Assembly: GCF_009707325.1 (NCBI RefSeq)
Contig: NZ_CP046103.1
Span: 5,096,951-5,160,950 of the forward strand
From: Pseudomonas sp. IB20
GTDB lineage: Bacteria; Pseudomonadota; Gammaproteobacteria; Pseudomonadales; Pseudomonadaceae
Direction: 5' to 3'
Length of the DNA stretch: 64,000 bases
Shown here: positions 14,474 through 22,303 of the stretch, piece after piece
How the letters are laid out: the number at the start of each line of letters is the position of its first letter
Numbering within the stretch: the stretch's first letter is position 1
Notes under the pieces: generated by a model
The model's input: the letters and a program-made list of their open reading frames with translations, nothing else
Database searches by the model: none
What the model was told of the DNA's origin: nothing
Translations under genes and position numbers: made by a program

Positions 14474-16612
14474 ATGTCCCTCGCCATCGTCCACAGCCGC
14501 GCCCAAATTGGCGTCGAAGCCCCTGCCGTCACCGTCGAAGTGCATATGGCCAATGGTCTGCCGTCCCTGACATTGGTGGGCCTGCCGGAAACCGCCGTCA
14601 AGGAAAGCAAAGACCGCGTGCGCAGCGCCATTCTCAACTCGGCGCTGCAATATCCAGCCCGGCGCATCACCCTCAACCTCGCGCCCGCCGACCTGCCCAA
14701 GGACGGCGGGCGGTTTGATTTGGCGATTGCCCTCGGGATTCTGGCAGCCAGTGTGCAGGTGCCGGCATTGATGCTCGATGACGTGGAATGCCTGGGCGAG
14801 CTGGCACTGTCGGGCGAAGTGCGAGCAGTGAAAGGCGTGTTACCGGCAGCGCTGGCGGCGCGCAAGGCCGGACGCACCGTGATAGTGCCTCGGGCGAATG
14901 CCGAGGAGGCGTGCTTGGCGTCGGGGTTAAAGGTGATTGCGGTGGATCACTTGCTACAGGTGGTGGCGCACTTGAATGGGCATGTGCCGATTGAGCCTTA
15001 CAAGTCCGATGGCCTGCTGTACTTGAATAAACCCTATCCAGACCTTAGCGAAGTACAAGGGCAGTTGGCGGCTAAGCGCGCGCTGCTGATTGCGGCAGCA
15101 GGCGCGCATAACCTGCTGTTTAGCGGGCCACCTGGCACCGGCAAAACCTTGCTCGCCAGCCGCTTGCCCGGTTTGCTGCCGCCGTTGAGTGAACAGGAAG
15201 CCTTGGAAGTGGCGGCGATTCAGTCGGTGGTCAGCCTCGCGCCGCTGAGCCATTGGCCGCACCGCCCGTTTCGCCAGCCGCACCATTCGGCGTCGGGGCC
15301 GGCACTGGTGGGCGGCGGGTCAAAACCGCAACCGGGGGAAATCACCCTCGCCCATCATGGTGTGTTGTTTCTGGATGAGTTGCCGGAGTTCGATCGCAAG
15401 GTCCTGGAAGTGCTGCGCGAACCGCTTGAGTCGGGGCATATCGTGATTTCCCGCGCGCGTGACCGGGTGAGTTTCCCGGCACGCTTTCAACTGGTGGCCG
15501 CCATGAACCCCTGCCCTTGCGGCTATTTGGGCGAACCCAGTGGACGCTGTCGGTGTACGCCGGAGCAGATCCAGCGCTATCGCAATAAACTCTCAGGGCC
15601 GTTGCTGGACCGGATCGACTTGCACCTGACCGTCGCCCGGGAAACCACGGCACTTAACCCGGCCCAACAGCCTGGCGATAACACGGCGAAGGCCTCGGCT
15701 GAGGTTGCCGAAGCCCGCGAGCGCCAACTAAAGCGCCAGGGCTGCGCCAATGCCTTCCTTGATCTGCCCGGGCTACGCAAACATTGCCAACTGGCGAAAG
15801 CCGATGAAAGCTGGCTGGAAAGCGCCTGCGAGCGGCTGACGTTGTCGTTGCGAGCGGCTCACCGTTTGCTCAAGGTGGCGCGCACGCTGGCCGACCTTGA
15901 GCGGGTTGAGCACATCACTCGGCATCATTTGGCCGAGGCATTGCAGTACCGGCCTGAGGGTGGAGTAGGCGCGCAAATCCAGCAACAGCCTCGCCACTTC
16001 CATCACCTCATCCAACACCGACTCCGCCGACTCGGTGGAGGGATTCAGCATCAGGTCATCGGCATAACCCATCGCCATCGCGAAGATCTGCCGGGCAGCG
16101 CGCTGGGGCGAATCACACCGGAACACGCCAGCGGCGACGCCCTGTTCGATCACCTCGGCGAGCATGCCTTGCCATTGGGCGTTGATCACCAAATACGCCT
16201 GGGCCATTTGCGGGTCGTGCATCGCCTCGTCCCAGGCGTCCAGCCACAGTGCCCAGCCGGCATCGGCGGTACACGGCAGGCAGTCGCGCAAGAAACCCAC
16301 CAGCGCCTCAAGCGGCGGCAAGCCCACCAGCGGCGCGCGCACTTCATCCAGTTGCTCATTGGCAAAACGCACAAAGGCTTCGCGGCGCAGTTCATTCCAG
16401 TCGCTGAAGTAGTGGTAGACGTGGCTGCGCGACAGGCCGGCATGTTCGGCCAAGTCGCGGGTGGACACATCGGCAAACCCCTTGCTGCGAAACAGTTCCA
16501 GGGCAGCGGCGATGATCTGGTCTTTACGGTCGATACGCGACATGGGCAATTCCTTCAGGCGCCGGTAGATAAACGGCGCTTGCTTTTTGAGCGATCGCTC
16601 AAGGATACTTGA
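14474..16612 (+). CDS. comM: YifB/ComM family Mg-chelatase-like AAA+ ATPase with read-through tail
   Basis: The frame is 712 codons, but the recognisable protein ends near residue 495. It comprises an N-terminal ChlI-type domain (SLAIVHSRAQIGVEAPAVTVEVHMANGLPSLTLVGLPETAVKESKDRV), Walker A GPPGTGKT (218-225), Walker B LFLDELPE (about 298-305), a zinc-finger-like CPCGYLG...CRCTPEQ, and a C-terminal lid ending RHHLAEALQYRPEG. ComM is a hexameric helicase for branch migration in natural transformation. Family members are about 500 aa. From about 15960 the frame runs 215 codons into the antisense of the tetR gene, a tail that cannot be native. Confidence 0.85.
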   Translation: MSLAIVHSRAQIGVEAPAVTVEVHMANGLPSLTLVGLPETAVKESKDRVRSAILNSALQYPARRITLNLAPADLPKDGGRFDLAIALGILAASVQVPALMLDDVECLGELALSGEVRAVKGVLPAALAARKAGRTVIVPRANAEEACLASGLKVIAVDHLLQVVAHLNGHVPIEPYKSDGLLYLNKPYPDLSEVQGQLAAKRALLIAAAGAHNLLFSGPPGTGKTLLASRLPGLLPPLSEQEALEVAAIQSVVSLAPLSHWPHRPFRQPHHSASGPALVGGGSKPQPGEITLAHHGVLFLDELPEFDRKVLEVLREPLESGHIVISRARDRVSFPARFQLVAAMNPCPCGYLGEPSGRCRCTPEQIQRYRNKLSGPLLDRIDLHLTVARETTALNPAQQPGDNTAKASAEVAEARERQLKRQGCANAFLDLPGLRKHCQLAKADESWLESACERLTLSLRAAHRLLKVARTLADLERVEHITRHHLAEALQYRPEGGVGAQIQQQPRHFHHLIQHRLRRLGGGIQHQVIGITHRHREDLPGSALGRITPEHASGDALFDHLGEHALPLGVDHQIRLGHLRVVHRLVPGVQPQCPAGIGGTRQAVAQETHQRLKRRQAHQRRAHFIQLLIGKTHKGFAAQFIPVAEVVVDVAARQAGMFGQVAGGHIGKPLAAKQFQGSGDDLVFTVDTRHGQFLQAPVDKRRLLFERSLKDT
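15773..16543 (-). CDS. TetR family transcriptional regulator with abnormal C-terminal extension
   Basis: The frame has 256 codons; about 190 look native. The N-terminal helix-turn-helix is intact (IIAAALELFRSKGFADVSTRDLAEHAGLSRSHVYHYFSDWNELRREAF, residues 10-57) and a TetR ligand domain follows to MEVARLLLDLRA. From about residue 192 the codons are the antisense of the comM 3' end, so the native stop is gone. The start at 16543 (MSRIDRKDQ) is the TetR start; a frame extends upstream without family similarity. Divergent from the ABC membrane protein, which it probably regulates. Confidence 0.8.
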   Translation of the reverse strand: MSRIDRKDQIIAAALELFRSKGFADVSTRDLAEHAGLSRSHVYHYFSDWNELRREAFVRFANEQLDEVRAPLVGLPPLEALVGFLRDCLPCTADAGWALWLDAWDEAMHDPQMAQAYLVINAQWQGMLAEVIEQGVAAGVFRCDSPQRAARQIFAMAMGYADDLMLNPSTESAESVLDEVMEVARLLLDLRAYSTLRPVLQCLGQMMPSDVLNPLKVGQRARHLEQTVSRSQRQRQPLAGAFQPAFIGFRQLAMFA

Positions 16613-16656
16613 GCAGTCGCTCAATAATAGCGTCTATCACTCCTTTGGTGCACCCC

Positions 16657-17628
16657 ATGTCATCCGCCACCCCGAAAATTCTGATCGAAGAAAGCAAGAA
16701 AATCGGCCAACAGTCCGCCAGCCAGACGTTGAAAGCCATCGCTCGGGCTTATCCCGGCAAGCTGTTCTGCACCTTGTCGCTGGTTGCGCTGGAGAATGCG
16801 CTGCTGCTGGCGTACCCGCTGTTTGCCGGGTTCGCGGTGGATTCAATTATCCGTGGCGATGCCGGCAGCGCGTTGTTCTACGCCGCCGTAGTCTTGGCGT
16901 TCTGGGTCGTCGGGGCGGCGCGTCGGGCGTTGGACACGCGCACGTTCACGCGGATCTATGCCGACCTCGCGGTGCCGGTGATCCTCAATCAGCGCCTGCA
17001 AAACCACAGCACCTCACGGGCTGCGGCGCGGGTGGTGCTGGCGCGGGACTTTGTCGACTTCTTCGAAAAACACGTGCCGATCATCGCCACGGCGTTGGTG
17101 TCGATCGTCGGCGCGGCGGTGATGTTGTTGGTGATCGAACCGTGGATCGGCCTGGCATGCCTGACCGCGTTGCTGTTGTGCACCACCTTGCTGCCACGCT
17201 TTGCACGGCGCAATCAGGAGCTGCATGAACGCTTGAACGACCGCCTGGAGAAGGAAATCGGCCTGGTGGAAAAGGTCGGCGCACAGACCTTGCAGCGCCA
17301 TTATCAAGTACTGTCGCGCCTGCGCATCTGGCTGTCTGACCGCGAAGCCGCCGCGTTCCTGTTTATCGGTACGCTGGCAGCCTTGCTGTTTGTGGTGGCG
17401 ATCAGTCAGTTGGCGTTGTCACCGGCGGTCAAGGCCGGCCACGTGTACGCCGTGATGACTTACCTGTGGACCTTCGTCAGCAGCCTGGACGAGGCGCCAG
17501 GTATGGTCGATCAACTGGCGCGCCTCAAGGATATCGGCAAGCGCGTGGACCCAGGCCTAGGCGAGTGTCGAACCGGTCTACTTCATGCCGCAAACCTGCC
17601 GCCAAGGTCTCCAGCTCCTTGGCGGTAA
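16657..17628 (+). CDS. ABC-transporter six-helix membrane protein without ATPase domain, 3' end altered
   Basis: 323 codons. It fits the ABC transmembrane type 3 family (exporter-like six-TM unit): hydrophobic segments at LFCTLSLVALENALLLAYPLFAGF, SALFYAAVVLAFWVVGAA, IIATALVSIVGAAVMLLVI, WIGLACLTALLLCTTLL and AAFLFIGTLAALLFVVAISQLAL. No Walker motifs occur, as is usual for this family, so any ATPase partner is elsewhere. The native protein seems to end near VDPGL (about residue 300). The last 24 codons (ECRTGLLHAANLPPRS...) are antisense of the chemoreceptor gene. Start ATG at 16657 is in a region divergent from tetR. Confidence 0.75.
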   Translation: MSSATPKILIEESKKIGQQSASQTLKAIARAYPGKLFCTLSLVALENALLLAYPLFAGFAVDSIIRGDAGSALFYAAVVLAFWVVGAARRALDTRTFTRIYADLAVPVILNQRLQNHSTSRAAARVVLARDFVDFFEKHVPIIATALVSIVGAAVMLLVIEPWIGLACLTALLLCTTLLPRFARRNQELHERLNDRLEKEIGLVEKVGAQTLQRHYQVLSRLRIWLSDREAAAFLFIGTLAALLFVVAISQLALSPAVKAGHVYAVMTYLWTFVSSLDEAPGMVDQLARLKDIGKRVDPGLGECRTGLLHAANLPPRSPAPWR

Positions 17629-19540
17629 TCGCCAGGTTCGACACCACTTCACGCTGCTCGCTGTTGGCCAGCGCAATGCTCTGCAAGTTGCTGCTCAGCA
17701 AGGTCGCGGTGCTGCTCTGCTCTTGGGTAGCGGTGGTGATCGCCGCAAATTGCTGACCCGCCGAGCGGCTTTGCTCGTCGATCCGCGCCAGGGCCGAAGC
17801 CACGTCGGCGTTGAGCGACAGGCCTTCCTGCATCAACACGTTGCCGTGTTCCATGGTGCTGATGGCGTTGCCGGTTTCCTGCTGGATGCTTTGGATCATC
17901 CCGGAAATTTCATCGGTGGCCTGGCGGGTGCGCGAGGCCAGGTTGCGCACTTCGTCGGCGACCACGGCAAAACCGCGGCCTTGTTCACCGGCGCGGGCGG
18001 CTTCGATAGCCGCGTTGAGCGCCAACAGGTTGGTCTGTTCGGCAATCGAGGTGATCACACCCACGATCCCGCCGATTTCCTGGGAGCGCTGGCCCAAGGT
18101 ATTGATCACCGTGGCCGTGCTGTTCAGCGCGGTGGCGATATGTTCCAGCGACGACGAGGCCTCTTGCATCGAGGTCCGGCCGATGCGGGTTTGCTGCGCG
18201 TTTTCCTGGGCCAACCGCTCGGTGTTGCCCATGTTGTCGGCGATGTTCAGCGAGGTGGCGCTAAATTCTTCCACCGCGCCGGCCATGCTGGTGATCTCGC
18301 CGGACTGCTGCTCCATGCCTTCATAGGCGCCACCCGACAAACCGGACAACGCCTGGGCACGGCCGTTGACCTCTTCGGCGGCCTTGCGGATATGCGAGAC
18401 CATGGTCGACAGCGCTTCACCCATCTGGTTGAAGCTGCGCGCCAATTGGCCGATTTCATCATGGCTGGACACATTGAGACGCGCGCTCAAATCACCCGCG
18501 CCGAGGGCTTCGGCTTGGCGTACCAAGTCACTCAGCGGCTGCAATTTGCTGCGCAGCAACCACACCGCCGCGCCTACCGCCAGCAACATCGCCAGCACGC
18601 TGCCGATCACCAGTCGAATACCCACCGCCCAGGTCACTGCGCGGATTTCGGACTTCGGCATGCTCGCCACCACCGCCCACGGGCCGCCGTCGAACGGTAC
18701 CGAGACACTGTAGAAATCTTCGTTCTTGTCGCTCCAGAAGCTGCCTTTGCCTGGGTTCTTGGCCAGGTCGAGCATCACTGGGATCGCCTGGTCCAGCGCC
18801 TGCACGCCGGCCGGTGGCACCAGCCAGTGTTTCTGTTCGTCCAACAAGGCCAGGGAGCCGGTCTGGCCGATACGGAAGCGCTTGAGGTTATCGAACTGGG
18901 CCTTCTGCGCGTCGGTGTAGTCGAAACCGACAAACAGCACCGCAATCACCTTGCCGGCAGCATCGCGCACAGGGGTGTACTGGGTCATGTAGGAGCGGTC
19001 GAACAGCACAGCACGGCCGACATAACTCTGCCCGGCGAGCAGCCGTTGATAAGCCGGATGCTGGTGGTCCAGGGCCGTACCGATGGCGCGACTGCCGTCT
19101 TGTTTGGTCAGGGATGTACTGACGCGAATGAAGTCTTCGCCGCTGCGCACGAATACGGTGGCCACTCCGCCGGAGGTGTCCTTGAATTCATCGACCTCAT
19201 CGAAATTGTTGTTCAACAGGTCGAGGCCCAAGAACAGGCTCGGTGTCTGTACGCCAGCCACCGTGACCTGCTGCTCCCCACGCACACTCAAACCGGCGCC
19301 GAAGCGCTTTTCAAACAGCCCGCTCAAACGCTGGGTACTTTCGCGCAAGGTGCTGTGGAAGGTATTGAGTTGGTCAGCAAGCAAGCGCGCCTCGCTGGCC
19401 AGGTGCTCCTCGCGCGTGTCGAGGTTGGCAGAGTCGAGGGAACGCAGGGCGAAAACCGTACTGCCGCTGATAACGACAGCCAGAATCACGGCGAGTGCGA
19501 GGCCTAACTGGGAGGCAATCCGAGCACGAGGTTGAGACAT
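17525..19540 (-). CDS. Methyl-accepting chemotaxis protein with Cache3/Cache2-type sensor, altered 3' end
   Basis: 671 aa. TM1 at about residues 12-32; periplasmic double-Cache-type sensor to about residue 305 (contains FVGFDYTDAQKAQFDNLKRFRIG and FYSVSVPFDGGPWAVVASMPKSEI); TM2 near VIGSVLAMLLAVGAAVWLL; HAMP (LSDLVRQAEALGAGDLSARL); then the MCP signalling domain with the hairpin tip EQTNLLALNAAIEAARAGEQGRGFAVVADEVRNLA. No C-terminal CheR/CheB pentapeptide. The ligand is unknown; Cache sensors of this kind often bind organic acids. The final 10 or so residues (LGLGPRACRYP) are antisense of the ABC membrane gene, so the native end is lost near RFDTR. Confidence 0.88.
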   Translation of the reverse strand: MSQPRARIASQLGLALAVILAVVISGSTVFALRSLDSANLDTREEHLASEARLLADQLNTFHSTLRESTQRLSGLFEKRFGAGLSVRGEQQVTVAGVQTPSLFLGLDLLNNNFDEVDEFKDTSGGVATVFVRSGEDFIRVSTSLTKQDGSRAIGTALDHQHPAYQRLLAGQSYVGRAVLFDRSYMTQYTPVRDAAGKVIAVLFVGFDYTDAQKAQFDNLKRFRIGQTGSLALLDEQKHWLVPPAGVQALDQAIPVMLDLAKNPGKGSFWSDKNEDFYSVSVPFDGGPWAVVASMPKSEIRAVTWAVGIRLVIGSVLAMLLAVGAAVWLLRSKLQPLSDLVRQAEALGAGDLSARLNVSSHDEIGQLARSFNQMGEALSTMVSHIRKAAEEVNGRAQALSGLSGGAYEGMEQQSGEITSMAGAVEEFSATSLNIADNMGNTERLAQENAQQTRIGRTSMQEASSSLEHIATALNSTATVINTLGQRSQEIGGIVGVITSIAEQTNLLALNAAIEAARAGEQGRGFAVVADEVRNLASRTRQATDEISGMIQSIQQETGNAISTMEHGNVLMQEGLSLNADVASALARIDEQSRSAGQQFAAITTATQEQSSTATLLSSNLQSIALANSEQREVVSNLAITAKELETLAAGLRHEVDRFDTRLGLGPRACRYP

Positions 19541-19715
19541 GACAGCTCCTGGCCGAGGCCAGGATCATCCTGATCTCTTAGCGCTGCTCGGCAAATTATC
19601 GGGTGGGAAACGTTGGCACGGTGCGTTCCAACACACCTTCTTCGGCGGGCGCGGGCAATACTTGAGCGATTCACAGGGGTATCGCGCAAACGATTGCACA
19701 AAGGTGTGTAGCGCC

Positions 19716-20636
19716 TCAGTCGAGGCGCTCGACCTGGGGTAATTCCATGGCCTTGACCTCACCCTGGAGAAACTCCGCCAACCGCCGTAAGCGCTCACCG
19801 CCGGGACGGGTTTTAGGCCACACCAAATAGTAATTTTCCCCACTCGCCACCGCTGTCGGCCACGGCAGGCTCAATCGCCCCTGGGCCACGTCTTCGGCCA
19901 CCATCAGCAGGTCGCCCATAGAGACGCCGTACCCGCGCGCGGCAGCGATCATGCCCAATTCGAGGGTGTCGAACACTTGCCCGCCCTTGAGCGACACCTG
20001 GGACGACAGCCCCATGCGCTCGAGCCAATTGCGCCAGTCGCGGCGGTCGGGCGTTGGGTGCAGCAGCTCAGCGGACGCCAGGCGTGTGACATCCCAGGGC
20101 CCGTCTTCCAGCAGGTTCGGTGCGCCCACCGGGATCAGCAGCTCGGGGAACAGGTAGCTGGCCTCCCAGTCCGCCGGAAAATGCCCGTAGCTGAGCAATA
20201 CCGCGCAATCGAACGGCTCCTGGTTGAAGTCCACTTCATCCACGCTCATCCACGCACTGGTCAGTTGCACCTCATTGCCCGGCTGCAACGCCCGGAAGCG
20301 GCTGAGGCGCGCCAGCAACCAGCGCATGGTCAGGGTCGATGGCGCTTTCATGCGCAGGATGTCGTCTTCGGCATTCAGGGTATGACAGGCCCGCTCCAAG
20401 GCGGCGAAGCCCTCACGCACACCGGGCAGCAGCAGGCGCGCCGCTTCGGTGAGCTGCAGGTTGCGGCCGCTACGCTGGAACAGGCGGCAGGCGAAATGCT
20501 CTTCGAGCGTGCGGATATGCCGGCTGACGGCACTTTGCGTGATCGACAGTTCCTGCGCCGCCCGGGTGAAGGAGTTGTGCCGTGAGGCTGCCTCGAATGC
20601 GCGCAGGGCATAAAGCGGGGGGAGACGACGTGGCAT
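19716..20636 (-). CDS. LysR-type transcriptional regulator, GcvA-like
   Basis: 306 aa. The winged helix-turn-helix (LRAFEAASRHNSFTRAAQELSITQSAVSRHIRTLEEHFACRLFQR, residues 9-53) is of the GcvA subgroup, followed by a type 2 periplasmic-binding co-inducer domain. The start at 20636 (MPRRLPPLYALRAFEAA) is chosen because it gives the normal LysR N-terminus; the open frame extends 35 codons upstream without homology. It is divergent from the MATE transporter 143 bases away, the normal arrangement for a LysR regulator and its target, as in P. aeruginosa PA5293-PA5294. Confidence 0.88.
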   Translation of the reverse strand: MPRRLPPLYALRAFEAASRHNSFTRAAQELSITQSAVSRHIRTLEEHFACRLFQRSGRNLQLTEAARLLLPGVREGFAALERACHTLNAEDDILRMKAPSTLTMRWLLARLSRFRALQPGNEVQLTSAWMSVDEVDFNQEPFDCAVLLSYGHFPADWEASYLFPELLIPVGAPNLLEDGPWDVTRLASAELLHPTPDRRDWRNWLERMGLSSQVSLKGGQVFDTLELGMIAAARGYGVSMGDLLMVAEDVAQGRLSLPWPTAVASGENYYLVWPKTRPGGERLRRLAEFLQGEVKAMELPQVERLD

Positions 20637-20779
20637 AAATGAACCTGCGACAGGGCAATACCGAACCCTACCATGAGTTTTAATCATGTAAACGATCGCT
20701 TTTATCCTTTTGTGTAATGCGTCAGGAGCGCCGAGAATCAACCCTTTCCCAACCCTTCGACTTTTTGAGCGTGATGATC

Positions 20780-22177
20780 ATGCAGCCTCCGGTGCGTACT
20801 GAACTCTGGGCCATTCTGCGGCTGTCAGGGCCGTTGATTGCCTCACAGTTGGCGCACATGCTGATGGTGCTGACCGACACCCTGATGATGGCCCGCCTGA
20901 GCCCCGAAGCCTTGGCCGGTGGCGGCCTGGGCGCGGCGAGCTATTCGTTCGTGGCGATTTTCTGCATCGGCGTAATTGCCGCCGTCGGCACCCTCGTGGC
21001 CATCCGCCACGGCGCGGGCGACATCGAAGGCGCCACCCGCCTGACCCAGGCCGGGCTTTGGCTCGCCTGGCTGATGGCCTTGGTGGCCGGCTTGCTGCTG
21101 TGGAACCTCAAGCCGGTGCTGCTGATGTTTGGCCAAACCGAAACCAACGTGCACGCGGCGGGGCAATTCCTGACCATCCTGCCGTTCGCCCTGCCCGGCT
21201 ACCTGAGCTTCATGGCGTTGCGCGGCTTTACCAGTGCCATCGGCAAGGCCACGCCGGTGATGGTGATCAGCCTGTGCGGCACGGTGCTCAACTACTTCCT
21301 CAACCATGCGCTGATCGAGGGCATGTTCGGCCTGCCGAAACTCGGTTTGATGGGCATCGGCCTGGTCACGGCCATTGTCGCCAACGGCATGGCCCTGGCG
21401 CTGATGTGGTACATCCGCAGTAACCGGGCGTATGCGGCCTACCCACTGAGTTCGGGCCTGCTGCGCCTCAACACCCAGTATCTGCGCGAGCTGTGGCGCC
21501 TGGGCCTGCCGATTGGCGGCACCTACGCGGTGGAAGTCGGCTTGTTTGCCTTCGCCGCGCTGTGCATGGGCACCATGGGCAGTACGCAATTGGCGGCGCA
21601 TCAGATTGCCCTGCAGATTGTTTCGGTGGCGTTCATGGTGCCGGCGGGGATGTCGTACGCGATCACCATGCGCATCGGCCAGCATTACGGCGCCGGGCAG
21701 TTGCTGCAGGCGCGCATGGCGGGGCGGGTTGGTATCGGCTTTGGCGCGGTGGTGATGTTGGGATTTGCGGCAGTGTTGTGGCTGTTTTCCGATGCGCTTA
21801 TCGGGTTATTTCTCGACCATAACGACCCGGCGTTCCATGACGTTATCGTCCTGGCCGTCAGCTTGCTGGCCGTAGCCGCGTGGTTTGAGTTGTTCGACGG
21901 TGTGCAGACCATCGCCATGGGCTGCATCCGTGGGCTGAAAGATGCCAAGACCACCTTTCTGGTGGGCTTGGGCTGCTATTGGCTGATCGGCGCGCCGGCC
22001 GCGTGGTTGATGGCGTTCACCCTCGGCTGGGGGCCGACCGGCGTGTGGTGGGGCTTGGCGCTAGGCCTGGCGTGTGCGGCAGTCAGCCTGACGTGGGCGT
22101 TTGAGGCGAAGATGAAGCGGATGATTCGCCGGGAGCCGGAAATACAGCCTGTATTCCAAGCCATGCAACCTGACTAA
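20780..22177 (+). CDS. MATE family multidrug efflux transporter
   Basis: 465 aa from ATG 20780 (MQPPVRTELWAIL). Twelve hydrophobic segments in two MatE repeats; the first begins LSGPLIASQLAHMLMVLTDTLMMARLSPEALAGGGLG, the standard NorM-type signature, and the second RLGLPIGGTYAVEVGLFAFAALCMGTMGSTQLAAHQIAL. It should export cationic drugs in exchange for Na+ or H+. In-frame starts at 20717 and 20774 also exist; the family N-terminus supports 20774-20780. Divergent from the LysR gene. Confidence 0.9.
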   Translation: MQPPVRTELWAILRLSGPLIASQLAHMLMVLTDTLMMARLSPEALAGGGLGAASYSFVAIFCIGVIAAVGTLVAIRHGAGDIEGATRLTQAGLWLAWLMALVAGLLLWNLKPVLLMFGQTETNVHAAGQFLTILPFALPGYLSFMALRGFTSAIGKATPVMVISLCGTVLNYFLNHALIEGMFGLPKLGLMGIGLVTAIVANGMALALMWYIRSNRAYAAYPLSSGLLRLNTQYLRELWRLGLPIGGTYAVEVGLFAFAALCMGTMGSTQLAAHQIALQIVSVAFMVPAGMSYAITMRIGQHYGAGQLLQARMAGRVGIGFGAVVMLGFAAVLWLFSDALIGLFLDHNDPAFHDVIVLAVSLLAVAAWFELFDGVQTIAMGCIRGLKDAKTTFLVGLGCYWLIGAPAAWLMAFTLGWGPTGVWWGLALGLACAAVSLTWAFEAKMKRMIRREPEIQPVFQAMQPD

Positions 22178-22195
22178 TAGGATGTACTCGGTCAA

Positions 22196-22283
22196 TGTGG
22201 GAGCTGGCTTGCCTGCGATGGCAGGCACCTCGGTGTGTCAGGCATAACCAGGTGATGCCATCGCAGGCAAGCCAGCTCCCACA
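22196..22283. repeat. REPIN in the convergent MATE/phosphodiesterase gap
   Basis: Near-perfect inverted arms: tgtgggagctggcttgcctg (22196 on) and atcgcaggcaagccagctccc (to 22283). The loop also pairs partly (gatggcaggcacct with aggtgatgccatc), giving a long hairpin. It fills the 3'-3' gap. Confidence 0.9.
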
Positions 22284-22303
22284 GTGTTGATTGGGTTCGC
22301 AAC

